This document shows, in pieces, positions 36,115 through 45,502 of a stretch of DNA of 64,000 nucleotides. The stretch is from positions 1 to 64,000 of the forward strand of contig NZ_JAFLVX010000011.1 of NCBI RefSeq assembly GCF_017316185.1. Reading direction: 5' to 3'. Below the pieces are notes generated by a model, which had not been told where the DNA came from, made no database searches, and saw only the letters and a program-made list of their open reading frames with translations. Source of the stretch: Candidatus Vagococcus giribetii (GTDB taxonomy: Bacteria > Bacillota > Bacilli > Lactobacillales > Vagococcaceae). Positions within the stretch are counted from its first letter, which is position 1, and every line of letters begins with the position of its first letter. A program made the position numbers and the translations under genes.

Positions 36115-36751
36115 CATTCATATTTCGTTTGATAGATGGTATACCTTGTTTAATAAATATAGAGGACTTAGGTAAATTCCAATTGTATGTTAATCCAGCT
36201 AACCTTAATACAATAGTTAAACCAATAATGATTAAATAAAAAGAAGGATGAACTGGTTTTGTGTAGTAAATGACTACCGCAATTAAGATAGACCAACTAC
36301 CGTATACTTCAGCACATAGAACACTTGGCTTTTTACCAGCAAGTAAATCACGAATAACGCCTCCACCTGTTCCAGTTAGAATAGCAGCCACGACAGCAGG
36401 ACCTAAATGATGAAATGCCTCCATGCCATACATAGCTCCAGAAATACTAAAAGCGGCTAGACCTATGGCATCTGAAGTGATTTCTAATTTTTTCCACTTT
36501 GTTGCTTTATCTGGGAATAAATAAACAAGTAAAATAGTGCCAAAAGAAACGTAAAATAAATTTGTTTGCTCCCAAAAAATGGACATAGGTAAATCAAGCA
36601 TCAGATTTCGCAAGACTCCCCCACCAAACGCTGTTACTAATCCTAATACAGTAATACCTAACATATCATAATGCTCTTCAATGGCGACAATCGCTCCTGA
36701 TAATGAGAAAGCAACAGTGCCAATAATACTTGTAATCATTAATATATCCAT
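36104..36751 (-). CDS. TRIC-family cation channel protein (UPF0126)
   Basis: This 215-residue membrane protein has seven helices built from two homologous halves, each with a glycine-rich kink: GGGVLRNLML near residue 44 and GGGVIRDLLAG near 128. These are the pore motifs of bacterial TRIC channels. It should form a trimeric potassium/cation channel; the physiological role is unclear. A promoter (TTGATA and TATTAG, 17 bases apart) lies about 40 bases upstream. Confidence 0.88.
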   Translation of the reverse strand: MDILMITSIIGTVAFSLSGAIVAIEEHYDMLGITVLGLVTAFGGGVLRNLMLDLPMSIFWEQTNLFYVSFGTILLVYLFPDKATKWKKLEITSDAIGLAAFSISGAMYGMEAFHHLGPAVVAAILTGTGGGVIRDLLAGKKPSVLCAEVYGSWSILIAVVIYYTKPVHPSFYLIIIGLTIVLRLAGLTYNWNLPKSSIFIKQGIPSIKRNMNENE

Positions 36752-37057
36752 AAAACTTTCACCTCTTACGGCCGATTTATTCTAATATCATCATATCGGA
36801 CGACTATCAAATTTTCGTCATATTTTCTATTGATTTGTTGACCGTTAATAATGTATCAAAAAAGAGGTCTCATTGTCTAGTCCATTTTTCTAAAAAATAA
36901 CAAAACATTGTTTTTTTATACTACCTTTAGCCTATAAAACAAGATGTTCATTTATTAATCGATAATCATAATAAATATATTAAATGTTGGTTATTTTGTG
37001 TTTTTTTACAAATAATGTTATATAATTGAATTATATTTTCAAGAGGATGTGTTCACA
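36752..37057. other. Divergent intergenic region, TRIC gene and pilus regulators A
   Basis: This roughly 300-base AT-rich region holds the TRIC promoter on the left and, on the right, a perfect TATAAT at 37021-37026 for the regulator genes with only a weak -35 (TTGTGT at 36996-37001, 19-base gap). No gene or strong hairpin was seen in the centre. Confidence 0.5.
36782..36810 (-). promoter_or_regulatory. Promoter of the TRIC gene
   Basis: On the minus strand TTGATA (36805-36810) and TATTAG (36782-36787) are 17 bases apart. Confidence 0.5.
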
Positions 37058-38395
37058 TTGGATAACATTTTGGAAGATAAACTCCAGCGTAAATTACAAT
37101 TGATTAATTTATTAACCACTTCAGAAGAAAAACAGACAATCGACTCACTTTCGACGAAGTTAGATATTTCCAAACCTACGATTCAACGAGATATTGATTA
37201 TTTAAATAAACATTTTAACAATCACTTTTCAATTACGCTAGAATCAAATGAATACTATATTGATCAAATGAATAAAGATGAAATGACTTATCTACAGTTT
37301 TTAATTATTAAAGATTCTTTGAATCTAAAACTACTCACCACCTTCTTGCTACACCCCTTCGAAAAAATAAAATTCTATTCGAGCAAACTTCAAATTAGTT
37401 CTTCAAACATTTACAAAATGATTAAACATATCAATACGTCACTCGACGCATACCAAATTGAAATCAAAAATGTTAACAGTAAATACTTTTTGAACGCTCA
37501 CTCAGAAATTACTTTAAGAAGACTCTTTTCAATTTGTTTAATTGAAATAAACTATTATCAAATTGACAACTTTGAAGAATCAGTTGAGGTCATGGCTATT
37601 ATTGATAAGTTAGACAATAACTTATTCAATGATATGTCCTTAATAAGAACTTACTATACAGCGTTTATCTATTTATCTCACCTCAGAGAAACCCAAGGAT
37701 TTCACTTAGAAAATGGGCTAATCAAGAAAGAGAGTGATTATGATCCGACTCAGATAATCATTGATAGTCTAACAACAAGTCCTTTTTTAAATGACCCTAT
37801 GTTTTATAGTCGTAGATTATATCGACTTAAAGAATTTTTAGACGCCACTATCCCAGACTCTCAAAAATCTGAGATACTGTATGTTTTGATTTTGCATATT
37901 TACCACAATGAATGTTCTGATCAAGTTCCATGTTCTATTTTTATTAGTAGATTAAACAATTTTTATTCCTCTTTAGTAAAAAAAGAGTATTTGAATCAAC
38001 CTGTTGAGGAGATTATTACTATTTTTTCCAATATTCTTAACTTAGATTTAAAGGAATACAAAGTTTTTTTAAGCTATTTTTTAGTCGTCTATTTCCCAGA
38101 AATTTTAGGGAAAAGACAAAAACCAACTGTTTTTGTCTACAGTAAATTATCAACTTCCCATGCTTATTTTCTACAAAAAATTTTAACCAGACAATTTGAA
38201 AACTTTTATGAATTCATCATTGTGAAAGATCATTTTTTTATTCTAGAAAATCAAAACAATCATCTTTTTGTAACAAATGATGGTTACTTCAAATCAGAAA
38301 ATAATTTTATTATTAATGATTATCCTAAAAAAATTGATTTGATTAATTTAGGAAACAAGTTAACACAGTTCCATCAAGCTAAATTAACGCAATAA
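37058..38395 (+). CDS. Mga-like regulator, module A, first of pair
   Basis: I favour the TTG at 37058 (445 aa), eleven bases after AAGAGG; a GTG nine bases earlier is too close to that site. The N terminus has a helix-turn-helix (LDISKPTIQRDIDYLNKHF) and a second one near residue 110 (LQISSSNIYKMIKHINTSL), the double DNA-binding arrangement of Mga/AtxA-type regulators. The C-terminal 80 residues (TVFVYSKLSTSHAYFLQKIL) look like the EIIB-like domain of that family. It closely matches the gene at 57529. It presumably controls pilus module A. No PTS phosphorylation site could be confirmed. Confidence 0.75.
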   Translation: MDNILEDKLQRKLQLINLLTTSEEKQTIDSLSTKLDISKPTIQRDIDYLNKHFNNHFSITLESNEYYIDQMNKDEMTYLQFLIIKDSLNLKLLTTFLLHPFEKIKFYSSKLQISSSNIYKMIKHINTSLDAYQIEIKNVNSKYFLNAHSEITLRRLFSICLIEINYYQIDNFEESVEVMAIIDKLDNNLFNDMSLIRTYYTAFIYLSHLRETQGFHLENGLIKKESDYDPTQIIIDSLTTSPFLNDPMFYSRRLYRLKEFLDATIPDSQKSEILYVLILHIYHNECSDQVPCSIFISRLNNFYSSLVKKEYLNQPVEEIITIFSNILNLDLKEYKVFLSYFLVVYFPEILGKRQKPTVFVYSKLSTSHAYFLQKILTRQFENFYEFIIVKDHFFILENQNNHLFVTNDGYFKSENNFIINDYPKKIDLINLGNKLTQFHQAKLTQ

Positions 38396-38438
38396 ATATT
38401 ATAGATACCACTTTTATTTTATCGAGGAGAAATGTACT

Positions 38439-39863
38439 ATGTTTAAAATTTTAGATAATTTTTCAGAGAGGCTCCATCGCCTTTCTGATATTTTACTAAC
38501 ATCTGATGGTAAAACTGACATCAAAACTGTTCTTGGTTTATTAGATATTTCTGAAAAAACACTGCGTGAAGATATTACATTTATCAACGAGAACTGGGGT
38601 TATATTTTTCAAATTGATATTTCTGACACTGGGGAAATCAGTGCTCCTAGAATTTCAATTAGCAGTTTTTCTAAACTACAGCCAAAAATATTAATCAACT
38701 CAGTCTCTATTAAATTTTTTAAAACCCTATTTTTTCATCCCTATCAGAAAATAGGTTTTTACACGGAACAGCTACACATTAGTACATCAACCTTTTACAA
38801 ATACCTACATCTTTTAAACGAGAGAATGGCATCTTATAATATCGAAATCAAAAATGAACAATCCAACTATTTTATTTACAGTAAAAAAGAAATGAGCGTT
38901 CGACAGTTTGTTGCTATCTTCTTTTTAGAAGTATCTGGTTATTCAACAAAACTTTTTTTAGAAAATCAAAAGAATCGCTTACTAAGAAATAGAATCATAG
39001 ATAACTATTCCTTTAATAATGAATCCACCACACAGGTGAATATTGCCTTTTATTCAAAGATGTATCTAATTTCTCTTGAAAGAGAGTCACAAGGATTTCA
39101 CATCGATGATGCCTCAAGCTTCATCGGTAAAACAGTACCTTTAACATCTGAAGAAACTGCTTTGTTTAGTCAATTTTATCCTAATTTGACTATGACTCAT
39201 ATTAAATCTATTGAAGAGTCTATTTTATCCTTACGACATAGTTTAAATGGTTACATAGATAGTCATTTAGAAAAAACGATTCCATTTTTCTTAGAGTCTA
39301 TTTTTGATAATTTCCAGCTTGATAAAAGCAGAGAAGAGTTTTCTTTCTTGTTAACCTATATCAAAGATCTTTATATCAACAAGTTATTTGTAGGAGTTCC
39401 ATACTTTTTGATTCATAACAATTATGCTTATTTTTCTCATGAAGCTAGAAAGAATAACAAGTGGACTATCTCTGAGATTACCTTTTTAGTCGCTGATCTC
39501 TCAATCAATACTGGACAAGATTTTTCGGAATACTTACATCACATTATTTTTATGTTAGTCACTCAATTACCTGAAATCATGGAAAACAAGTATCGACAAC
39601 ACGTCCTAATTGTCAGTGAAAATTCAAAAAAGCATGCTGAATTTCTATTGAGATGTATCAAAGGGGAGCTAACAACTGAGTCTATCTCATTTGACCATGT
39701 TCACTGCATCGATGAGGCGTCTATAGAGACCGTTGATATCAATCTCTATTCGTTAATCATCACAAACTCTACTTCTATTCATCAAAATTATAAAGCTATC
39801 CTCGTTAATAGCTTCCCATCTGATTATGACATCGATGTTATAAAAAAATATATTCTGGATTAA
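38439..39863 (+). CDS. Mga-like regulator, module A, second of pair
   Basis: This 474-residue protein has an N-terminal helix-turn-helix (LLDISEKTLREDITFINENW) and a second helix-turn-helix-like segment (LHISTSTFYKYLHLLNERM). Its C-terminal EIIB-like domain begins RQHVLIVSENSKKHAEFLL. It follows the first regulator by 43 bases with a GAGGAG ribosome site, so the two are co-transcribed. It is paralogous to the gene at 58905 and only distantly related to its own partner. The pair may act as a hetero-oligomer, which is inference. Confidence 0.75.
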   Translation: MFKILDNFSERLHRLSDILLTSDGKTDIKTVLGLLDISEKTLREDITFINENWGYIFQIDISDTGEISAPRISISSFSKLQPKILINSVSIKFFKTLFFHPYQKIGFYTEQLHISTSTFYKYLHLLNERMASYNIEIKNEQSNYFIYSKKEMSVRQFVAIFFLEVSGYSTKLFLENQKNRLLRNRIIDNYSFNNESTTQVNIAFYSKMYLISLERESQGFHIDDASSFIGKTVPLTSEETALFSQFYPNLTMTHIKSIEESILSLRHSLNGYIDSHLEKTIPFFLESIFDNFQLDKSREEFSFLLTYIKDLYINKLFVGVPYFLIHNNYAYFSHEARKNNKWTISEITFLVADLSINTGQDFSEYLHHIIFMLVTQLPEIMENKYRQHVLIVSENSKKHAEFLLRCIKGELTTESISFDHVHCIDEASIETVDINLYSLIITNSTSIHQNYKAILVNSFPSDYDIDVIKKYILD

Positions 39864-39874
39864 GAAACAAAGCT

Positions 39875-39909
39875 AAAAAGACATTCATTTTTGAAATGAA
39901 TGTCTTTTC
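39875..39909. terminator. Perfect bidirectional terminator between regulators A and pilus A
   Basis: AAAAGACATTCATTT (39876-39890) pairs perfectly with AAATGAATGTCTTTT (39894-39908) around TTG. It serves both convergent units. Confidence 0.88.
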
Positions 39910-39926
39910 TATCTCTTTTTTAGTTT

Positions 39927-41447
39927 CTATACTTCTACTTCAGTATGTGTACGACGGTACCAAACGAAGGCTCCAGTCATTAGTAAACTACCAATCACAA
40001 GGAATAAGTAAATACCACTACCTCCTGTTGATGGTAAAATACCTTTTTTAACGTTTTTAACGTCTAGGAATACTGTTGCATAATCTCCTTTAATCACTTC
40101 AAACTTAACAGGTTTTTCAAGTTTAGCATAACCTGTTGGAGCTTCCGTTTCAATTAAAGCATATGTTTGTCCTGCCTCTAATTTTTCTGAATATTCCAAT
40201 CCATTAATTTTAACGAGACCGTCATTATCAGATACATAAATACTTTCTGTTGGTTTTTCAGTCTTCCATTCGTATTTACCATCTGCATAGTATGCATAAG
40301 CAACAATATTATCATCTTTATCTAACTTCACTAAATCAAATTTAGCTCCAGCTAATGTTTTACCACTATTGTTGTCGACTTTTTTAAATTGTTTACCACC
40401 CGTATAGATATCTGGACCTACTGTTGGTGGATCAGTTGGATCTTCTGGTTCTCCAGTTACATCTGTCCCTACTTCAACATTAGCCGTGTTATTAGCACCA
40501 AAATCAATCTGTATATCTTCTGTTAAAATCGCTTTATACGTAATACCAAGGCGTTTTCCTGCAAGAGCTAGTACTTTTTCTGACTTAGTATCTAAGCTTA
40601 AAACAAAGCCATCTCCTTTTGCCTCTACAGTGTAATCAACACCTTTTTCTAAACCAGGTATCTCAATAGTATCAACTAATACTTTCATTCCAGCACTTGG
40701 AGTATCAATGATACGGTAAAATGCTTTGTCTGAAAGATTCCAAGGAAGTAACGCTGATAATCCGTACTCAAATGGCTTACCAATCTCGATATTGTTAATA
40801 ACTTCCCCATTAATCGTTATTTCAAGTTCTTTTTTAGTTTCCTCAGTCAAATCTTTTTCTAGCATTTTGTCTCGCTCATTCTTTGGATAAATATGAACAT
40901 TTTTGTTAACATCGTTTGTGCCTACTAAGTAAATTGGCATTGTGACAACAATTGGAGCTGCTTTTTCTTTGATGTTAGCTGCTGAGTTTGTTTCGACAAA
41001 TAGATAAGTCGCATACTCTTTTCCTTTTTTCATTGCCAAGTCAGCAAATGGTGCCATACCAGCAGCATCAGTTACCATCGTTTTAACAGAATCACCTAAC
41101 TTAACAGCTTCATTATAGTTTTTTGCTAAGTCAACAATTGTTTTAGTTGCTTCTTCAGCAGAAGAACCCGCTTTTAACAATTCGATAAATTTATCTGTAA
41201 TATCGAATGCTTCAAAGGTCACACCCTCTAATGGCTCCCCTCCGTACTGATTCATATCTAATTCTTCACCCGTATTTTCAATGACAGGAATTTTTCCTGC
41301 ATCAAAAACTTGTTTATGCAAGATAACATCTACTTTTTCAATAGCGTCATCTCCTTCTGCTGCCTCAACTTTTAGCGAAAAGCTACTTGTGACGATTGGT
41401 ACTAATAAGACTAATAAAGATATTAACTTAATAATTTTCTTTTTCAT
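39927..41447 (-). CDS. Backbone (major) pilin, module A
   Basis: This 506-residue protein has a signal peptide (about 1-30) and the pilin motif lysine in VHIYPKN near residue 184, used by class C sortase to link subunits. Cna-type domains include an E-box (YALIETEAPTGYA). It ends in LPSTG near residue 472 with a membrane helix and basic tail. It forms the covalent shaft of a sortase-assembled pilus. Its 5' end overlaps the minor pilin gene by 20 bases. The closest visible relative is the backbone pilin at 51880-53385. Enterococcal EbpC is the comparable known family. Confidence 0.88.
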   Translation of the reverse strand: MKKKIIKLISLLVLLVPIVTSSFSLKVEAAEGDDAIEKVDVILHKQVFDAGKIPVIENTGEELDMNQYGGEPLEGVTFEAFDITDKFIELLKAGSSAEEATKTIVDLAKNYNEAVKLGDSVKTMVTDAAGMAPFADLAMKKGKEYATYLFVETNSAANIKEKAAPIVVTMPIYLVGTNDVNKNVHIYPKNERDKMLEKDLTEETKKELEITINGEVINNIEIGKPFEYGLSALLPWNLSDKAFYRIIDTPSAGMKVLVDTIEIPGLEKGVDYTVEAKGDGFVLSLDTKSEKVLALAGKRLGITYKAILTEDIQIDFGANNTANVEVGTDVTGEPEDPTDPPTVGPDIYTGGKQFKKVDNNSGKTLAGAKFDLVKLDKDDNIVAYAYYADGKYEWKTEKPTESIYVSDNDGLVKINGLEYSEKLEAGQTYALIETEAPTGYAKLEKPVKFEVIKGDYATVFLDVKNVKKGILPSTGGSGIYLFLVIGSLLMTGAFVWYRRTHTEVEV

Positions 41448-42516
41448 TTTTTCTCTCCCTTTCTTTATTCCTTTTTATGTAAAAAAATGTTATCACCATA
41501 ATAAGTAAGCCAATACCTGATACTTTCCATGCTGCTTCACCTGTTTTAGGCAAATCAACTAAAGGTGGTTTTGGAGGTTTCGGGTCCTTGGGAACTTTAG
41601 GATCTTTTGGTTTATCAGTAGGTTTATTTAAAATTCTCGGCTCTCCTAAATCCGTAATGTTGTGAGGCAACTCCCCTGCTTGCATTGGATACAGTGTCTC
41701 TCCATTCAACAACATAACCAACCCATTTGCTGTTTCTTTTATTTCTAGTAAAATTTCTTTAGATGTTTGAGATATCTCATAACCTGTTGGCGCTCTTGTT
41801 TCTTCAAAGTAATAGGTTCCGACCCCTAAATCTAAATCTGGTAGTTGAACCAATCCCTTAGCGTCTGATATAAACTGCCAACCTTCTTTACCAGTTGCTC
41901 GTTTCCCCCAATTAATAGGATCAACAGTTAGTAAATACTCTTTCTCATCAAATGCATTTTTTCTATAAAATGCAAATTCAGCATCTTTTAATGGCTGTTG
42001 ATTTGTGCCACTACTGTATTTAAAGAAATAAGGTGTCTGTATCATAAATACTCGTTTCGTTTCGACTATTAAATAATTACTTTCCACATCATCTAAGGAT
42101 AGAAAGATCGGAAACGATGTGTAATACTTCAAATGCTTCTCATTCAGATAATCAGGTACATTTTGGACGATAACATAATACATTTTTTCTTTTTTCTCAT
42201 TGTATTTTTGTAAAGTAAATGTATCTGTTAACGTATGGCTGATGAGTATTTCCTTTATCTTTTCCATTCCATTGTGCTTTAGCCAGTTTTTAGTCTGCTC
42301 AATAGACATCTCATATCCTTTTTTTAACGCATAATCATACTCTTCATACGTAAGACCAAATATAGAAAAACGTGTTCCTACCTCTGATTCTGTATCATAG
42401 GAAAGCTCAATTGTTACGCTCTCACTAGTATCGTCAAGACCTTCTGCATACGAAGGAGTCATCAAGCCAAACCAACAGGCACTAAGTAGGACAATTCCCA
42501 AAAAAAATTTTTTCAT
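41428..42516 (-). CDS. Minor pilin, module A
   Basis: This 362-residue protein has a signal peptide (about 1-24), a first domain with VTIELSYDTESEVGTRFSIFG, then a Cna-B/SpaA-like domain with LPDLDLGVGTYYFEETRAPTGYEIS that supplies the intramolecular isopeptide glutamate. A Pro/Lys-rich linker leads to LPKTG, a helix and a long basic tail. It probably anchors the pilus to the wall, like EbpB. It is the middle gene of the tip-minor-backbone operon. Confidence 0.85.
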   Translation of the reverse strand: MKKFFLGIVLLSACWFGLMTPSYAEGLDDTSESVTIELSYDTESEVGTRFSIFGLTYEEYDYALKKGYEMSIEQTKNWLKHNGMEKIKEILISHTLTDTFTLQKYNEKKEKMYYVIVQNVPDYLNEKHLKYYTSFPIFLSLDDVESNYLIVETKRVFMIQTPYFFKYSSGTNQQPLKDAEFAFYRKNAFDEKEYLLTVDPINWGKRATGKEGWQFISDAKGLVQLPDLDLGVGTYYFEETRAPTGYEISQTSKEILLEIKETANGLVMLLNGETLYPMQAGELPHNITDLGEPRILNKPTDKPKDPKVPKDPKPPKPPLVDLPKTGEAAWKVSGIGLLIMVITFFYIKRNKERERKNEKENY

Positions 42517-42519
42517 CTG

Positions 42520-45171
42520 TCACCACCCCTTCCTTCTACGATACAAAGCATAGGCAGATAGGATTAATGAAACCGATAGCAATAGTACAGCAACTGGTTG
42601 AATCGTAAACGTTCCCCTACCACCTGTTTCAGGTAATATGCCTCCAGGCGGTATTGGCTCATTTTTTACTAGAAACTCAAATTGATTATTCACAACATCA
42701 TAAGTGACATACTCTGAATTAGCATCGGTCACTGTGACATCACCATATTTATCAATAGTAAACAAGACTTCAATAGATAGTTTTTGATAATTCTCAGGCG
42801 CTTTAGTTTCTACTAAACGATAATCTCCACTAGCTAGTTCTTCAAACATAATCACACCTGACTGATTACTTATCTTGGTTTCAATCAATTCTTCTTTACC
42901 ATTTTTGATAGAATATAGTGCAAATTCTGCATCTGGTAGTAGTGTCTTTCCATCAATATCTGTTTTCACTAATTTAATAGGCGTTTTTCTGATTACCTCA
43001 ACCTCTGTTGTCGGCTTCTCAGGCTCATCTGGTTTTTCAGGATCTGTGACAATCGCCGTATTCAGAATTTTTCCTTCTGGCGCTTTTACTTTGACTCTTA
43101 CTTTAAAGGTGATTAATGCACTTTCATTGCCTTTTAATGTCGGAATTGTAACATCTAGTTTGTTATTGACAATTCCTCCTAAATTTACCCCATTTAGAAA
43201 AACGTCCCCTATGGTTTCTAACTCATTTGGTATATCATCTACTACTCTAAGTTGTTTGATTGTACTGTCTGTCACTATATTATCAACCTTTATGGTGTAG
43301 GTAAATTCTTCCCCTGGTTTAAGTTTGTCTTTATCAGAAAGCTTGTTTGCTTCAAATTTTCCTTTAGGATAGTTCGTTAAGATAAAGGAGCCATCTGTAT
43401 CTCTCTTAAGTGTTGACTCATATCCCTCAACTGGATACTCCTTGATTGTATACTCTATCTTTTTCCCATCATCATCATAAAAAGGCAGCTCTTTAAATAC
43501 ATGAGACAGCTCTCCTTTATTTAATGTGACCGTTGATACTTCTTGGTTGTTGGCTAATAAGGCAATCTTAATAGCTGGGTGATTCTCATTGTCACCCTTC
43601 CAAATCTTATCGACTTTAACTTCTGTTGTCTTACGGTGTTTAACAGCTGGAACTGCAAAATCAATTGCATAATTTGGATCCTTATCTAATAAATAAGTTC
43701 GGTTATTAGTTGGATAGAAACGTCCTTCTTGATATGGCTCTTTTAATGTCACTTGATAAGTCACCCGGTAACCTTGAGCTTTATCAAAATCTCCTTTTAG
43801 TGTTAAATTTTTAACATTTATTTCATTATCATAAATGTCTACAAGAGCTTCTTTAGCATACTTCTCAGCATTTTGATCTGTTGTACTTAATGAATGAATC
43901 GTATTTTTATCTAAAGTTAATTGATAAGTCTTAACAGAATCTTGATCTAACTCAACAAAATCACTCATAGGATCAACAATTGTTGCTTCTGTTATGGATG
44001 AGAGAGAATTCATGATATGATCTTGAATACTTTGAAGCGCTTCTTTCAAGTCAGCTTCAACATTATTAACAACTGTGTAACGTCCATCAGGTCCTAATGC
44101 TTGAAGAACTCGATTATTTGGAAAACCAACTAAATCAGAACCAATTCCAATTGAATACTTGTAAGCTGAAGGTACCGAGTTATATTTTCTTCCAATAAAG
44201 TTTTCTAATCCAGTTACACTACTTGGTGGTTGCGTCCCGTTACCATAATAGTACGATTGAGGAAGAGAAAATCTTATTCCATTTTGAGTGTGATTTTCAA
44301 TTCCTGTATAAACTCTTTTATTAAATGCTGGCTCATAAACACCATCAAATGTTGGACCACCATCTGTGATGTAAATCAAATACTTATTAGCATCGGCTCG
44401 AACACCAAGACTAGGTTGAGTCAAAAGAACAACTCCTGCTTCCACCCCAACAAATGTTGGGGTTCCACCTGCTGGATTCACTGATAACAATTGATTATTC
44501 TTAACGTATTGTGTATTACCAGTAAAGAAACTACCATCTTGATGCTGGCCTAGATCAAAATAAGGATAATTACCTCCCCATTGTGAGTAAGAAGCAAACG
44601 AACTCAACGCATAACGAGTATCATAGATAGTTTGAGGAAAATTATCAACAAAATAGGAAATAGATTTTTTTAAAGCTGTCCATCTTGTATCCGTTGAGTT
44701 AATCCATTCATTCATACTTCCTGATTTATCGATTACAAAAGCAATATCGATTGGACTCTTTGTTTCCCTAAAACCACTGAGGACATCTAAAGTTACTTCA
44801 AATTTAGTCGGATCATCTGTTGGTTTTACTATTTTTTTTGCATAAACGTCCATTTGCCCTGTCTTATCTCGGTACGCATGATAGCCTGAGTCAAACACTT
44901 CCATTGAAGATGCCACACTTTTCGTATAAGGATAGTAAGGATACCTTGTATTTGTGAAATCAAAATTCTTTACCGTGTCCTTTTCTGTCACTCCTTGATA
45001 AATATGTGTCCCATTAGTTGGATATAGACCACCACGATTACCATCTTGGGTATATTCAAAAAGTGTGCGTTCCTCCATTAAAGAGGTATTGGCGCTAGCT
45101 ATAACAGAGGTAAAGAGATTTATGATGACAACTAAAATCAGGACTATCCCAAACTTCTTCTTATCTTTCAT
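42520..45171 (-). CDS. Tip pilin with VWA domain, module A
   Basis: The start is the ATG at 45171 (883 aa) with AGGAG six bases upstream; an upstream in-frame start lacks a ribosome site. A signal peptide precedes a von Willebrand A domain with MIDAS motif DKSGSMN near residue 150 and the usual TPTFVG and ITDGG motifs. A Cna-B domain (VKVDKIWKGD), a conserved-repeat-like domain, a SpaA-like domain (LVETKAPENY) and LPETG then follow. This is the adhesive pilus tip, EbpA-like. It heads the operon. No convincing promoter was seen upstream. Confidence 0.87.
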   Translation of the reverse strand: MKDKKKFGIVLILVVIINLFTSVIASANTSLMEERTLFEYTQDGNRGGLYPTNGTHIYQGVTEKDTVKNFDFTNTRYPYYPYTKSVASSMEVFDSGYHAYRDKTGQMDVYAKKIVKPTDDPTKFEVTLDVLSGFRETKSPIDIAFVIDKSGSMNEWINSTDTRWTALKKSISYFVDNFPQTIYDTRYALSSFASYSQWGGNYPYFDLGQHQDGSFFTGNTQYVKNNQLLSVNPAGGTPTFVGVEAGVVLLTQPSLGVRADANKYLIYITDGGPTFDGVYEPAFNKRVYTGIENHTQNGIRFSLPQSYYYGNGTQPPSSVTGLENFIGRKYNSVPSAYKYSIGIGSDLVGFPNNRVLQALGPDGRYTVVNNVEADLKEALQSIQDHIMNSLSSITEATIVDPMSDFVELDQDSVKTYQLTLDKNTIHSLSTTDQNAEKYAKEALVDIYDNEINVKNLTLKGDFDKAQGYRVTYQVTLKEPYQEGRFYPTNNRTYLLDKDPNYAIDFAVPAVKHRKTTEVKVDKIWKGDNENHPAIKIALLANNQEVSTVTLNKGELSHVFKELPFYDDDGKKIEYTIKEYPVEGYESTLKRDTDGSFILTNYPKGKFEANKLSDKDKLKPGEEFTYTIKVDNIVTDSTIKQLRVVDDIPNELETIGDVFLNGVNLGGIVNNKLDVTIPTLKGNESALITFKVRVKVKAPEGKILNTAIVTDPEKPDEPEKPTTEVEVIRKTPIKLVKTDIDGKTLLPDAEFALYSIKNGKEELIETKISNQSGVIMFEELASGDYRLVETKAPENYQKLSIEVLFTIDKYGDVTVTDANSEYVTYDVVNNQFEFLVKNEPIPPGGILPETGGRGTFTIQPVAVLLLSVSLILSAYALYRRRKGW

Positions 45172-45502
45172 AACAATCTCCTTTCCAAATAAATTTTCAA
45201 AAAACATCGATTCTTACTTAAGACTTATTCTTATCTATATTTTACAACGTTCGCATGGTTTGAAATGTTTCTGTTTTTCCATTTTCTAGACAATAAAGAT
45301 AATTTTATAAGTTCTTTTTGATCTTTTTATTAGACTTTTCACATTTTTTATCGTTCTCGTTTCAAATAATATCCTTTATTAAAAATAAAATATTTCTTTT
45401 TTTATCTTTAAATAAAACTTTCTCTAAATAATACGTGACAATAAACCCATGAAAACACAAAAAAACCAGCTAACTTGTAATAAGTTAACTGGCTGTAATT
45501 TG
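45172..45502. other. Region upstream of pilus module A
   Basis: This AT-rich stretch holds the permease terminator (45459-45492) on one side. On the other, only weak promoter-like sequences for the tip pilin gene (for example TAAAAT near 45240-45245 on the minus strand) were found. There is no long palindrome like the one in front of module B. Confidence 0.5.
45459..45492 (-). terminator. Terminator after the purine permease gene
   Basis: CCAGCTAACTT (45466-45476) pairs with AAGTTAACTGG (45482-45492), the one mismatch being G-U on the minus strand. Seven T residues follow on that strand. Confidence 0.82.

Noticed and set aside
37049-37057. GTG start for the first module A regulator
   Set aside because: Only two bases from the AAGAGG site; the TTG nine bases later has suitable spacing.
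45172-45302. A leader palindrome before pilus A matching that of pilus B
   Set aside because: Only short, imperfect dyads near CTTAAG were found; nothing comparable in length or symmetry.
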